From positions 1-64,000 of the forward strand of contig NZ_AQYA01000036.1 of assembly GCF_000376985.1 (NCBI RefSeq): 64,000 bases of DNA, written 5' to 3'. The stretch is from Streptococcus henryi DSM 19005. Lineage in GTDB: Bacteria; Bacillota; Bacilli; Lactobacillales; Streptococcaceae. The translations under genes were made by a program, and so were the position numbers. Below the pieces are notes generated by a model. The model did not search any database, was not told where the DNA came from, and saw only the letters and a list, made by a program, of their open reading frames with translations. This document shows, one piece after another, positions 1 through 8,608 of the stretch (its first letter is position 1; every line of letters begins with the position of its first letter).

Positions 1-141
1 AAGTTCCTTATCTAAGCGTTCTAAGCAATGAGCCAAACTCTCTGTAAAGACCTTACTCATCAAACTCATTATTTCTGTTTCTAACTCAGATAAATGTTTA
101 CTAGTCTTTAAAATTTTTCCAATCTTTGTTACAATAGTCAT
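1..141 (-). CDS. ISLre2-family (UPF0236) transposase, N-terminal fragment cut by the window edge
   Basis: Reading leftward from an ATG at 141, an open frame of 47 codons runs off the window edge without a stop. It begins MTIVTKIGKI and continues with a charged amphipathic helix (SELETEIMSLMSK...) that resembles the N-terminus of UPF0236 proteins, the transposases of ISLre2-family insertion sequences. These enzymes act on the ends of their own element. Only the first helix is visible, so neither the catalytic residues nor whether the copy is intact can be judged. The family call rests on this short similarity recalled by eye. Confidence 0.55.
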   Translation of the reverse strand, partial: MTIVTKIGKILKTSKHLSELETEIMSLMSKVFTESLAHCLERLDKEL

Positions 142-143
142 AG

Positions 144-190
144 GTTCTATATCCTTTTGGGTTATTTCGTCATTTCCTAGGATATAGGAC
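144..190. repeat. Imperfect inverted repeat just upstream of the transposase start
   Basis: GTTCTATATCCT at 144-155 is nearly the reverse complement of AGGATATAGGAC at 179-190 (one mismatch, GTTC against GTCC). The hairpin lies immediately upstream of the transposase ATG. It may belong to the end of the insertion sequence, either as a terminal structure or as a block against read-in transcription. No target-site duplication can be recognised because only one end is present. Confidence 0.35.
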
Positions 191-255
191 TTTTTTTATT
201 TTGAAAACATGTAAACGTTTTTCCGAGTATTATTTTACACTAACAACTCATACCT

Positions 256-361
256 TATACTCTTTTAATATCAAAATGATAGACGTCAGTTTCGACTTAC
301 CTCCCCTTAGCACTGCCTTCGTCTCACTTCCTTGTCTGATTTTGATATTATTTGAGTATTA
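256..361. repeat. BOX-like intergenic repeat, copy A
   Basis: This non-coding element of about 106 bp has imperfect inverted ends: it starts TATACTC..AATATCAAAATGATAGACG and its reverse complement starts TAATACTCAAATAATATCAAAATCAGAC. The interior carries the blocks CGTCAGTTTCGACTTACC and CTTCCTTGTCTGATTTTGA. The same block order is found in copies at about 7765-7870 (opposite orientation), 24738-24905 (expanded) and 29149-29252. The 64-codon open frame across it (201-395) is a by-product of the repeat. Confidence 0.6.
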
Positions 362-379
362 TTCCATATTTTGGGTAAA

Positions 380-410
380 GAAAAAAGCCAGATAACTGAC
401 TTTTTTGGCT
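380..410 (-). terminator. Candidate rho-independent terminator after the TVP38-family gene
   Basis: Read leftward, AGCCA and TGGCT pair around a loop and are followed by TTTTTTC, directly after the stop codon of the membrane protein gene. The stem is short, so the call is moderate. Confidence 0.45.
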
Positions 411-995
411 CTATTTAAAAAGAAATTTCCCACCATATATCCAAAAATAACCATAGGCCAAGATTGAAATGGGCTTACAAATAAGAATTATAGTAAGAAA
501 TTTTCGATAAGACATCTCACTCAAGCCTGTTATCATGACCATAACATCTGCCGGTGCCAGTGGTGAAATCATATTTAGAATAAAAAAACGTTCATAGGTT
601 GGGCTGAATAATCTTCTCTCGTAATGATAATAAGTCTTGTCATCGATAAAGAGCAAGATAAACATCTTACCATAATGTCTTGTAAGAGCAAATAAGATGA
701 TACTTCCAAGTACAATGCCTACATAATTTAAAATAAATCCAAGAACTGGTCCAAAAGCCATGAAACCAACTACAGTCGTCACACCACCAGGAATAATAGG
801 AATAACAACCTGAATAATTTGTAAAAGTAAGAAGGCAAAAGCACCAAGTAACATACGATTTGTCAGAAGCTGACTCAACGCCTCTGGATTCTTAAGGATA
901 TCCAATCCTCTAACCAAATATACCAAAAAAGTAATGGTCAGTAGAATTGAGAAGATACTAAGTCCCTTAAAGAACTTCTTCCAAAAAACATACAC
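411..995 (-). CDS. TVP38/TMEM64 (DedA-like, SNARE-associated domain) membrane protein
   Basis: This is a 194-residue polytopic membrane protein. I chose the GTG at 995 because AGGAGG lies seven bases upstream; a longer open frame reaching 1040 would start inside a repeat. Hydrophobic segments fill most of the chain. The segment PGGVTTVVGFMAFGPVLGFILNYVG followed by an amphipathic stretch is typical of the PF09335 family, as is the C-terminal SPLAPADVMVMITGLS. Some family members act as lipid scramblases or transporters in the cytoplasmic membrane, but no substrate can be named from sequence. The gene stands alone, between an IS remnant and a long palindromic repeat region, and has its own weak terminator. 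Confidence 0.75.
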   Translation of the reverse strand: MYVFWKKFFKGLSIFSILLTITFLVYLVRGLDILKNPEALSQLLTNRMLLGAFAFLLLQIIQVVIPIIPGGVTTVVGFMAFGPVLGFILNYVGIVLGSIILFALTRHYGKMFILLFIDDKTYYHYERRLFSPTYERFFILNMISPLAPADVMVMITGLSEMSYRKFLTIILICKPISILAYGYFWIYGGKFLFK

Positions 996-1017
996 CTGAC
1001 CACCTCCTTTAAACAAG

Positions 1018-1700
1018 ATACAAAGGCGTATGCAACACAAAGCAAATTAGGAAAGCTGACGAAGACGCTTTTGCGTCTAGGAAGTCTTTATCTATTTGCA
1101 CAGTGTCGTAGCCGTGTTCAATTACACAAGATACAAAGTCGTATGCCTGATGATTGGTGACGGGCGCATTACACCTCGTCACCAAACGAAACTGCCTATA
1201 AGCAGTTTCTACATCCAGCATTAGCTCGATTTTCAAAAATTATCGTTTTGAAAATCTCACGTTACCGACACAAAGCAAATTAGGCGGTAAGTCAAAAATC
1301 TGTGATTTCGTTGACACACCCCCGTCAGGACGACTAGGACTTTCATAGCCTATAGGCGTAGAAAGTTCAGACGTCTACGACAAGAAAGCTGACGAAGACG
1401 CTTTGGGCGAAATCTTCGATTTCTTCATTCCCAACTTAGAACAGTCTATCCCCAGACTGTTCTAACGTCTAGGAAGTCTTTATACCTAAAGGTATCCACG
1501 ACTGTAATCAACTAAAGTTGAAACAGGCGCGTATCTATTTGCACAGTGTCGTAGCCGTGTTCAACGTGCTAAGAATGATTGTTGCTAAAGCAAGTAATCA
1601 TTCTACGGCAATCGCTATTTTGCGAATTGCCTAAGCACCTCATTAGCTCGAAACAAAAATAATGTCGATTTTAGTTTCTCACGTCACAATATAACATTAT
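1018..1700. repeat. Composite mosaic of direct repeats and nested palindromes (non-coding)
   Basis: The 774 bases between the neighbouring genes hold no gene. Several connector blocks occur twice in the same order: ACACAAAGCAAATTAGG (about 1036 and 1268), GAAAGCTGACGAAGACGCTTT (about 1052 and 1385), CGTCTAGGAAGTCTTTAT (about 1074 and 1468), CTATTTGCACAGTGTCGTAG (about 1093 and 1534) and CATTAGCTCGA (about 1219 and 1640). Between connectors, different hairpin modules are inserted. Examples are GGTGACG/CGTCACC, GAAACTGC/GCAGTTTC, TTAGAACAGTCT/AGACTGTTCTAA (1436-1465, loop ATCCCC), and a branched one between GTGCT and AAGCAC with inner stems AGAATGATT/AATCATTCT and GGCAAT/ATTGCC. The open frame at 1009-1236 falls within this mosaic and is not credited. 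Confidence 0.7.
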
Positions 1701-1769
1701 TGCTTGATAGTAAAAATCATTTAGTTTAGATATGGTGACGGTTGCCTTTATAATCACCTGCAGCAGTTG

Positions 1770-3002
1770 TTACTCGTAACGAAGTGCTTCGATTGGGTCT
1801 AATTTACTTGCTTTGCTAGCCGGAAGAATACCAAAAATCATACCAATTAGAGCAGAGAAGGCTAAACTTCCAAGTGCAACTTTTATAGAAATAGCTGGCT
1901 TAATACTTTCAATACTACCATCTAGAGCTGCTGTCACTGCAAAGGCCAAGCCCAAACCAATCAAGCCCCCAAGTAAAGTCAAGACCATTGACTCAATTAG
2001 GAACTGTGTCAAGATATTTCTTCTGGTTGCCCCTAGAGCTTTACGCAATCCAATTTCTCTAGTTCGTTCGGTAACAGATACCAACATAATATTCATGACA
2101 CCTATACCACCAACTAGTAGAGAAATACCTGCAATAGCTCCAATAACAGTTGTCATAATGCTATAGGCCGAATTGATTTCTTCAATATCTTTGGACATGT
2201 CGTAAGTCGTATATTCTCCAGTCTTAACTCCTGACAATCGTGTCATCTCACTTGCAGCTTGGTCTGAAATGGCTGTTGAATCTTTAACATCTTCAACGTG
2301 GATATAGACAGCTCCTGCTTCATCTGTTCCAAATTCAGCTGCCAATTGTGTATTTGTCATAATGGCATTACCTTCAGAGCCCATACCGTAAAAGGCAGAG
2401 CCAGCATTTGGATCTTCATAAACTCCAACAACTAAATAAGATTTCGACCCTACAGAAACTTGACGATTCAGAGCAGAGTCATTATCACCGAAAAGTTTTT
2501 GAGCTAACTTGGTATCTAACATGATGATACGTGCAAATTGAGTATAATCGGTAGCTCTAAAACTTCTTCCAGCTAATATTTTGAATTTCTTGACATCAAA
2601 ATAGGTACTGTTAACTCCTGTTATGTTAACATTATCTGCTTTTTTCTTATCTAGAGAAACAGTGGATGTTGTTGAATTAGTAATATAATAACTCTCTGTG
2701 CCAGGAACGGTCTTTACAATTTCTTTAAGCCACTCTTCTTGTATTTTAGGACCTGTATCACTTGAAGAAAGAAGACCAAATAAACTTGCTCCTTGGTCGT
2801 CTTCTGAATCTTTTGAAACATAATAGATTTGAATATCTTGTCGGTCTGCTGAGAACATGCTGGTAACCTGCGCTGCCATTCCCTGACCCAAAGCCATAAT
2901 GACAACAACTGAAGCTACACCTATGATAATTCCAAGCATAGTTAGGAAGGACCGCATCTTGTGCCCAAGTACAGAAGAAAGGGCAAATTTCCAATTTTCC
3001 AT
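1770..3002 (-). CDS. MacB-type ABC transporter permease
   Basis: This 410-residue permease belongs to the MacB/FtsX class. The start is the ATG at 3002, six bases after AGGAGG; a GTG one codon upstream is possible but too close to the Shine-Dalgarno. Topology is one N-terminal membrane helix (MRSFLTMLGIIIGVASVVVIMALG, residues about 17-40), a large extracytoplasmic domain to about residue 280, then three helices ending in FGILPASKASKLDPIEALRYE, the classic MacB C-terminus. It is the last gene of an operon with an ATPase and an HlyD-like adaptor, the YknXYZ/MacAB arrangement in Gram-positives. Such systems use ATP to expel peptides, macrolides or toxins from outside the membrane; the substrate here is unknown. 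Confidence 0.88.
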   Translation of the reverse strand: MENWKFALSSVLGHKMRSFLTMLGIIIGVASVVVIMALGQGMAAQVTSMFSADRQDIQIYYVSKDSEDDQGASLFGLLSSSDTGPKIQEEWLKEIVKTVPGTESYYITNSTTSTVSLDKKKADNVNITGVNSTYFDVKKFKILAGRSFRATDYTQFARIIMLDTKLAQKLFGDNDSALNRQVSVGSKSYLVVGVYEDPNAGSAFYGMGSEGNAIMTNTQLAAEFGTDEAGAVYIHVEDVKDSTAISDQAASEMTRLSGVKTGEYTTYDMSKDIEEINSAYSIMTTVIGAIAGISLLVGGIGVMNIMLVSVTERTREIGLRKALGATRRNILTQFLIESMVLTLLGGLIGLGLAFAVTAALDGSIESIKPAISIKVALGSLAFSALIGMIFGILPASKASKLDPIEALRYE

Positions 3003-3013
3003 CACCGTCCTCC

Positions 3014-3724
3014 TTACTCTATTCTAACACTTTCAGTGGTATCTTTGGTGATTTCACCGTCACGGATAACGATTTTACGTCTGGCGTAATCGGCAATTTC
3101 TGGTTCGTGTGTAACCATGATAATGGTTTTTCCTTCCCGATTAAGTTCCGTTAAAAGCTCCATGATTTGCTCACCAGTCTTGGTATCCAAAGCACCAGTT
3201 GGCTCATCCGCAAGGATAATAAAGGGATTATTAACCAAGGCCCTAGCAATTGCTACACGTTGCTTCTGCCCGCCTGATAATTCTGATGGCAAATGATTCA
3301 TGCGCTCGCTTAATTCCACTTTTTCTAAAAATTGCTGCGCTAGTTGTCGACGTTTGCTGACACCTAATCCAGCATAAATTAAGGGAATCTCAACATTTTG
3401 CCAAGCTGATAATTTTGAAAGGAGAAAGAATTGTTGAAAGACAAAGCCAATTTCCTGATTTCTAACTTTTGCCAATTCTTTGTCATTTAATTCTGAAACG
3501 TGGGTTCCGTTCAGATAATAATCTCCTGAAGTTGGACGATCTAGCAGACCAATGATATTCATTAAGGTTGATTTCCCAGAACCTGATGGTCCCATGATGG
3601 CTAGAAATTCTCCTTCTTCAACCGTCAAATCAATACCTTTCAAAACTTGTAACTCTTGGTCACCATTGCGGTAGCTTTTAACAATATTATCGAGTTGAAT
3701 TAAGACTTTTTTTCCATCTGTCAC
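3014..3724 (-). CDS. MacB/LolD-type ABC transporter ATPase
   Basis: This 236-residue nucleotide-binding subunit powers the adjacent MacB-type permease. The Walker A is GPSGSGKST at residues 45-53, the signature LSGGQ at 149-153 and the Walker B IILADE at about 169-174, with the H-loop in MVTHEPE. DRPTSGDYYLNG and ADEPTGALD are typical of the LolD/MacB/FtsE branch. It starts at a GTG whose first base is the last base of the upstream adaptor stop codon (TAGTG), so translation is probably coupled. GAGGTGA within the end of the upstream gene serves as ribosome site. The length is normal for the family. Confidence 0.92.
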   Translation of the reverse strand: MTDGKKVLIQLDNIVKSYRNGDQELQVLKGIDLTVEEGEFLAIMGPSGSGKSTLMNIIGLLDRPTSGDYYLNGTHVSELNDKELAKVRNQEIGFVFQQFFLLSKLSAWQNVEIPLIYAGLGVSKRRQLAQQFLEKVELSERMNHLPSELSGGQKQRVAIARALVNNPFIILADEPTGALDTKTGEQIMELLTELNREGKTIIMVTHEPEIADYARRKIVIRDGEITKDTTESVRIE

Positions 3725-4950
3725 TATTCTTTCACCTCGGATTCTTTACTGCTTTCTTCAGTCACAGTATCATCAGAAATAAGATTTTCAATTGTTTGAC
3801 CTTCTTTTAAAGAGTCGTCTGGATTAGTAATGACAACTTGGCCAACTTCAAGTCCTGTTAAAATTTCTTGTTGTTTAGCGTCAGCATTTCCCAAAGTAAC
3901 TTCTACTTTCTGAATCTTACCGGTATTCTCATCATAAACCCAGACATAATTCTTTTCGTTATCTGTGACAAGAGCTGTAACAGGTACTAGCTTGCGTTTG
4001 TTTTCATTGACAACTTCTACTGAGACACTGAACCCTTGTTTAAGAGCTCCCAATTCACTTGTGATATCAACTTTGTATTCATAAGCCGCACCTGAATTAG
4101 AAGCTGAGGCTGAGCCTTGATCATCATTCTGAGTAGGATAGTTTGAAATATAGGAAATTTTTCCTGTCCACTCTTGATCAGGATAAACTTTAGATTTGAT
4201 TTTAACAGCTTGATCCTTTTTTAGGTTTGCTAAATCATACTCGGTTACAGTTCCTTTAATCTGAAGTTGTCCTTCAGTGGCAACGTGAACCAGAACCTGA
4301 CTGTTCTTTGAATTTGGATCAATATCATTATTTACTTCAACGACAGTTCCTGAAACATCACTCAAGAAAATAGTTTGGTTTATTGCTTCTTGAGCTTTAT
4401 CAACCTCTGCTTGAGCATCTGCATAAGAGTCGTTTAGATCTTGTAATTGTTGCAAATATTGGGCATTTTGCTCTTCAGATGGCTGTTGTGTAATAGTTGT
4501 TTCTTCCCCGGTTTCCTCATCAACAGATGTTGTTGTAGTTGGAAGATTTCCATAAGTTTTAAGGTAATTAATCTGTCTTCCAACCTTGTTCAGATTACGT
4601 ACTGCCGTATCATAGGCAGATTGTGCTGTTGCAGTGTCATATTGAACTAATTGCTGACCCGCGGTGATTTGATCTCCAACAGACACTGTAGCTTTGGCAC
4701 TTGATCCTTTGGCTGCATCAAAATAAACATATTGCTCATTCAAAGCTTTGACAGTTCCTGAAAGCAGAGTGGACGAGGCAATTGTACCTTCAGTTACATT
4801 AGCTGAACTATATGAAACCTTAACTTCTTCACTTGTATTTTTCTGTTGCATCCAGAGAATTCCCGCTGTAGCAAGAATACAGACAGAGGCAACTCCTGCA
4901 ATAATCCCTTTTGTCTTATTAGACATTTTCTTTTTGTTTTTTCTAGACAT
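3724..4950 (-). CDS. HlyD/MacA-family efflux adaptor subunit
   Basis: This 408-residue membrane-anchored adaptor is the first gene of the efflux operon. The ATG at 4950 follows GGAGG at five bases; a TTG four codons upstream overlaps the ribosome site and is unlikely. After a lysine-rich N-terminus comes one membrane helix (GIIAGVASVCILATAGILWM), then a lipoyl-like half, a helical segment around residues 115-200 with an insert rich in Thr and Glu, a second lipoyl half (SDVSGTVVEVNNDI), a beta-barrel and an acidic tail. In Gram-positives such proteins sit outside the membrane and join the MacB-type permease. A strong promoter lies directly upstream. Confidence 0.85.
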   Translation of the reverse strand: MSRKNKKKMSNKTKGIIAGVASVCILATAGILWMQQKNTSEEVKVSYSSANVTEGTIASSTLLSGTVKALNEQYVYFDAAKGSSAKATVSVGDQITAGQQLVQYDTATAQSAYDTAVRNLNKVGRQINYLKTYGNLPTTTTSVDEETGEETTITQQPSEEQNAQYLQQLQDLNDSYADAQAEVDKAQEAINQTIFLSDVSGTVVEVNNDIDPNSKNSQVLVHVATEGQLQIKGTVTEYDLANLKKDQAVKIKSKVYPDQEWTGKISYISNYPTQNDDQGSASASNSGAAYEYKVDITSELGALKQGFSVSVEVVNENKRKLVPVTALVTDNEKNYVWVYDENTGKIQKVEVTLGNADAKQQEILTGLEVGQVVITNPDDSLKEGQTIENLISDDTVTEESSKESEVKE

Positions 4951-4986
4951 AATCTCCTCCAACTATTGTACTGTTATTATAAGACA

Positions 4987-5015
4987 AGTATAAAGACTTT
5001 ATATCTCTTTGTCAA
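4987..5015 (-). promoter_or_regulatory. Sigma-A promoter of the MacAB-type efflux operon
   Basis: Leftward: TTGACA at 5015-5010, a 17-base spacer, and TATACT at 4992-4987. Both boxes are near consensus and the start codon lies about 37 bases downstream. Confidence 0.8.
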
Positions 5016-5141
5016 GAAATAATCCATCAGAGCTTAGAAATTCAGTCCTTAGACCGATTCTTTTTCGTTTAGAGCTATACTCTCTCACACCCTAATTGTA
5101 TCTTATTTTAGACACTTCTCCACTTACAGTTTTGTAAGAAA

Positions 5142-5166
5142 AAACGCCTGAATCTTTCAGACGTTT
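5142..5166 (-). terminator. Rho-independent terminator after the YeiH-type gene
   Basis: Read leftward, AAACGTCTG and CAGGCGTTT form a stem with one mismatch around a short loop, and a run of T follows. It lies 28 bases after the stop codon of the YeiH-family gene. Confidence 0.65.
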
Positions 5167-5193
5167 GTGAGTATTCTCAAAGAGCTTCCAAGC

Positions 5194-6219
5194 CTACCAT
5201 GTACCAATTAAAGTTTGCATGGTTAAACTAACTATGGAGATAGCAAGCCAGCAGGCTGCTCCCAGTCCGAGAGCTGGTCCGCCAGTCTTGATGAGTTTAA
5301 TGGGATTGGTGTTGAGTCCAATTGCTGCCATGGCCATAACGATGAAGAATTTTGACAGTACTTTCAAATTAGCAAAGATGGCTGTATCCATACCTGAACT
5401 TGTCACTACTGTTGTGACAACCGATGCTAAGAGAAAATAGAGGACAAACATAGGAAATGCCTTCTTAAAACTGAAGGTTCCCTGACCTGCTCTGCTATTT
5501 CCCGAAGCCTTAAAGGCTTGATAAAAGGATAAGCCTAGCGTAATGGGGATGATAGCCAAGGTTCTGGTCAACTTGACAATGGTAGCCGTGTCAAGGGTGT
5601 TGGAATTGTGGATGGCATCCCAAGCCGTGGCTGTCGCTGTGACCGAGGAGGTATCGTTGACCGCCGTTCCCGCAAAGATGGCAAAGCCTTGATTTGAAAG
5701 CCCAAGCCAATCTCCAAGGGTTGGGAAAATGAGCGCTGCTAGAATGTTGAAGAGGAAAATGACCGAAATAGCTGTTGCCACTTCATCATCTTTTGCCTTG
5801 ATAACAGGAGCTGTCGCTGCTATGGCAGATCCTCCACAAATGGAAGAGCCAACCCCAATCAAAGTCGCAATGTTTAAATCAATGTGAAATGCTTTTTGCA
5901 GGATGTAAGCCAAAATGAGCGAGGTCAAAATAGTGCTGATAATAATGGGTAAGGAAGTCAGCCCAACTGACATGACTTGAGACAGATTGAGACCAAAACC
6001 AAGCAAAACAACAGCCGTTTGCAGGATATATTTAGAAGTGAAGGCAATTCCCACACTTGTTTTGTTGCGGTTTGTATGAAAATAACCGATTACCATACCA
6101 AGTAAGATGGCGAAAACTGGCGCTCCCACCAAAGGAAGATATTGACCAAGAATCCATGCTGGCAAGGCAATGAGCAAAGCCAGGAAGACGCCAGGGATTT
6201 TTTTCTTAATTGTTGACAT
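5194..6219 (-). CDS. YeiH-family (UPF0324, putative sulfate exporter) membrane transporter
   Basis: This 341-residue integral membrane protein has about ten hydrophobic segments. The conserved family stretch [37 protein letters not shown] and [20 protein letters not shown] identify it as UPF0324/PF03601. The start at 6219 is preceded by AAAGGAG. Members have been linked to sulfate or sulfonate export, but that is weakly supported and the cargo here is not deducible. The gene is monocistronic, with its own terminator, and lies downstream of a divergent-function HAD phosphatase gene on the same strand. Confidence 0.85.
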   Translation of the reverse strand: MSTIKKKIPGVFLALLIALPAWILGQYLPLVGAPVFAILLGMVIGYFHTNRNKTSVGIAFTSKYILQTAVVLLGFGLNLSQVMSVGLTSLPIIISTILTSLILAYILQKAFHIDLNIATLIGVGSSICGGSAIAATAPVIKAKDDEVATAISVIFLFNILAALIFPTLGDWLGLSNQGFAIFAGTAVNDTSSVTATATAWDAIHNSNTLDTATIVKLTRTLAIIPITLGLSFYQAFKASGNSRAGQGTFSFKKAFPMFVLYFLLASVVTTVVTSSGMDTAIFANLKVLSKFFIVMAMAAIGLNTNPIKLIKTGGPALGLGAACWLAISIVSLTMQTLIGTW

Positions 6220-6276
6220 ATAAAACTCCTTTGCCCTCCTATTATAGACCTGTTGGCTGAGTTTGTAAAATCCGTT

Positions 6277-6966
6277 TTAGTTGTCCAACAATTTTTGAAG
6301 TTCCTCGTAATCCTTGACGGTATAGGTGGGAATGGCAGAGCTACTGTTGCCTTTTTTCTCAGGATTGTACCAGACGGTGTCAATACCGGCATTGTTTCCG
6401 CCTTGAATGTCGGCTAAAAGACTATCGCCAATCATCAGCGCTTTGCTATGATTAAAAGAGTCAACATCAGAAGCAATCCAGTCAAAAAAAGCTTTGTCGG
6501 GCTTTTGAAGACCTGTCGCACCAGAAATGAAGACTTGCTCAAAGAGACCGTCGATATCTGAAGCCAGAAGACGTCCTTCCTGAATAAACTGAATACCATT
6601 GGTTGCAGCTAAGAGGCGGTATCCTTCTCCATTTAAATCTGTCAAGAGCTCACGCGCACCAGTAAAGGTCTGACCTTGCTGGCTGAGAAATTCCTGATAA
6701 CGAAGAGCAAAAGCTTTGCCGTCAACATCATGGCCAAAATGAGCAAAGAGACGAGAAAAACGGGTATTAATAAGCTCATCTTTGGTGATTTTCTTCAAAG
6801 TCAAATCATCCCAAAGGGCCTTGTTCATGGGAATATAAAAATCCTTATAATCCTGCACATCAGAAACACTCGCTTCCAACAAAAGCTCAGTCAAAGCAAC
6901 ATCCTCAGCAGCATCAAAATCAAGAAGAGTGTGGTCAAGGTCGAAAAGTAAAAATTTGTAAGACAA
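6277..6966 (-). CDS. YjjG-type HAD hydrolase (5'-nucleotidase-like phosphatase)
   Basis: I place the start at a TTG at 6966 (protein MSYKFLLFDLDHTLLDF..., 229 residues), preceded by GAAAGGA. An ATG-initiated frame 20 codons longer begins with residues foreign to the family. Motif I is DLDHT (Asp9 and Asp11), the motif III lysine sits in GLQKPDKAFF and motif IV is GDSLLADIQGG. The order and length match the YjjG subfamily (TIGR02254), cytosolic phosphatases active on (deoxy)nucleoside monophosphates, including damaged or non-canonical ones. Substrate specificity is inferred from family only. A 57-base gap separates it from the transporter gene downstream, so co-transcription is possible. Confidence 0.82.
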   Translation of the reverse strand: MSYKFLLFDLDHTLLDFDAAEDVALTELLLEASVSDVQDYKDFYIPMNKALWDDLTLKKITKDELINTRFSRLFAHFGHDVDGKAFALRYQEFLSQQGQTFTGARELLTDLNGEGYRLLAATNGIQFIQEGRLLASDIDGLFEQVFISGATGLQKPDKAFFDWIASDVDSFNHSKALMIGDSLLADIQGGNNAGIDTVWYNPEKKGNSSSAIPTYTVKDYEELQKLLDN

Positions 6967-7060
6967 GGTAGGGGTCCTTTCGTGGGGGTCTGGGGATATT
7001 ATAGCATAAGAGTGAGAAAGATACATGTTTCAATAGGGCCAGTCACTACTAATTTTTTTA

Positions 7061-7088
7061 AAAAATGACTCATATCTCCTATGAGCCC
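7061..7088 (-). terminator. Terminator after the YkgJ-family gene
   Basis: Read leftward, GCTCATA and TATGAGT pair around a five-base loop and are followed by CATTTTTT, within 10-35 bases of the upstream gene's stop codon. Confidence 0.6.
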
Positions 7089-7096
7089 ATTCACAA

Positions 7097-7579
7097 TCAA
7101 ACCCTATCTTTCAGCTTTTCCACAAAGAGATAGGCAGCTGGGCAGGTAAGTGTGTTTTTGATAGTCAAGTGGTTAATTTGATAGATTTTCTTTCGATCGG
7201 TGTGTGGGAATTCACGACAAGCTTTGGGGCGTACATCATAAATCGAGCAAAGATTATCTCCACCTAAGAATGGACAGGGCATCGATTGAAAAACCTTATC
7301 TCCATCCTCATCAACACGTAGGTACATGTCCTCAAAAACAGGGAGTTTCATGCGAAAAACTTTTGCAATTCGTGTGATATCTGCTTCTGTAAAAAGTGGG
7401 CCAAGCGTTTTACAGCAATTTGCACACTCTGTACAATCTATTTCTGCAAAAACTTCTTGGTGAACTTCTTGCACAATTTTATCTAAATTCTTAGGCGCCT
7501 TCTTTTTAAGTGTTGCTAAAAATTTACGATGCTCTCCTTGTTTTTGTAGAGCAAGCTGACGATACTTTTCAAGGTCCAT
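7097..7579 (-). CDS. YkgJ-family cysteine cluster (CxxCxxCC) protein
   Basis: The protein has 160 residues from the ATG at 7579; a TTG ten codons upstream is an alternative, and neither has a well-spaced ribosome site. The core is CTECANCC followed by CPFLGGDNLCSIYDVRPKACREFP, the eight-cysteine pattern of PF03692 (YkgJ), thought to bind zinc or an iron-sulfur cluster. No enzymatic role is established for the family. The N-terminal third is a charged helix. It is a single gene with a terminator of its own, flanked upstream by a BOX-like repeat. Confidence 0.75.
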   Translation of the reverse strand: MDLEKYRQLALQKQGEHRKFLATLKKKAPKNLDKIVQEVHQEVFAEIDCTECANCCKTLGPLFTEADITRIAKVFRMKLPVFEDMYLRVDEDGDKVFQSMPCPFLGGDNLCSIYDVRPKACREFPHTDRKKIYQINHLTIKNTLTCPAAYLFVEKLKDRV

Positions 7580-7764
7580 ACTGGTATGTAAATTCCTTTT
7601 CTTTTCCAAATTTCAAATGTGACATCATGAATAGGTTTAATGGTCACTGTCCATAGCAAGTTTAAAATGATTGAAAATATTTGCATCACACTTCAAACCG
7701 CATGACAACAAAAATTGCCAACCAATCCATTATAACATAGTACCTTTTTTCATCATAGGCATAT

Positions 7765-7870
7765 TATATTCAAAGAAAAACAAAATCAGACGAGGCAAGC
7801 TGGCTAAGGTCTAGCTGGAGGTAGGCGAGGAAACTGAACGCTGTATCCTTTTAATTTTAAAAGAGAATAA
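7765..7870. repeat. BOX-like intergenic repeat, copy B
   Basis: This is the reverse-orientation counterpart of the element at 256-361. Shared blocks are CAAAATCAGACGAGGC, a central GGTAGGCGAGGAAACTG and the terminal TTTTAAAAGAGAATA. The 378 bases between the YkgJ gene and nth contain this element plus the nth terminator; I see no other gene. Confidence 0.6.
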
Positions 7871-7914
7871 AACCAAAAAGAAAGCAAATCTAACGTTTAA
7901 AAATGACAAAAATC

Positions 7915-7948
7915 CCTTAAGATAGATTTTGTACTCATCCATCTTAAG
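7915..7948 (-). terminator. Terminator after nth
   Basis: Read leftward, TCTTAAGATG and CTATCTTAAGG pair across a loop and are followed by GATTTTTG, about 10-40 bases after the nth stop codon. Confidence 0.65.
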
Positions 7949-7957
7949 AGACACGTT

Positions 7958-8608
7958 TTATCGACTTATTTCTTTATAATACTTGCAATAACTTTGAAGA
8001 GGACAAGTCTCACACTTAGGATTCTTAGCCAAGCAGTGATAACGTCCAAAGAAAATTAAGCGATGATGCGTGACAATCCAATCTCTTTTAGGAATCTTCT
8101 TCATCAAATCTTGCTCAATTTCGGAAACATCAGCATCAGGTGCTGAAATATTTAATCGTTTTGCAATCCTTGAAACATGGGTATCAACAGCAATTGACGG
8201 AATACCGTAAACCTCTCCCAAGACAACATTAGCCGTTTTCCGTCCAACACCAGGAAGAGTCTCCAATTCTTTATGAGTCTTAGGAACCCGACCATCAAAA
8301 TCTCGTAAAACAGCACGCGCTGTCTTAATAATATTCTTTGCCTTGTTCTTATATAACCCAATAGTGCGCAAGCTATTTTCAACATCAAGAAGATTCGCAT
8401 GAGCCAAGTCCTCAATCTCAGGATACTTGGCCCAGAGACCAGGTGTCACTTTATTAACAGCCTTATCCGTTGTCTGAGCCGACAAAATAACTGCAACTAG
8501 CAATTGAAATGGTTTTTCCCTATCCCACTCCAACTCACCATGAGCATCTGGAAACATCTCGCCAATAATAGCTAAAACCTTTTTTAAACGCTCTCTACCG
8601 ATTCTCAT
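7958..8608 (-). CDS. nth: Endonuclease III (DNA glycosylase/AP lyase)
   Basis: This 216-residue bifunctional base-excision repair enzyme removes oxidised pyrimidines and nicks abasic sites. The helix-hairpin-helix LPGVGRKTA spans residues 118-126 with the catalytic lysine at 124, and the catalytic aspartate is Asp142 in VDTHVSR. The [4Fe-4S] cysteines are Cys192, Cys199, Cys202 and Cys208 (C-x6-C-x2-C-x5-C). All key residues are present and the length is standard. Its ATG overlaps the dnaD stop codon by four bases (ATGA), so the two are translationally coupled, the dnaD-nth pair usual in Firmicutes. Confidence 0.97.
   Translation of the reverse strand: MRIGRERLKKVLAIIGEMFPDAHGELEWDREKPFQLLVAVILSAQTTDKAVNKVTPGLWAKYPEIEDLAHANLLDVENSLRTIGLYKNKAKNIIKTARAVLRDFDGRVPKTHKELETLPGVGRKTANVVLGEVYGIPSIAVDTHVSRIAKRLNISAPDADVSEIEQDLMKKIPKRDWIVTHHRLIFFGRYHCLAKNPKCETCPLQSYCKYYKEISR

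Noticed and set aside
201..395. 64-codon plus-strand open frame
   Set aside because: It lies across a BOX-like repeat, has no ribosome site and its sequence follows the repeat, not a protein family.
1009..1236. 75-codon minus-strand open frame
   Set aside because: It lies wholly within the palindromic mosaic; codons include repeat connectors that recur elsewhere out of frame.
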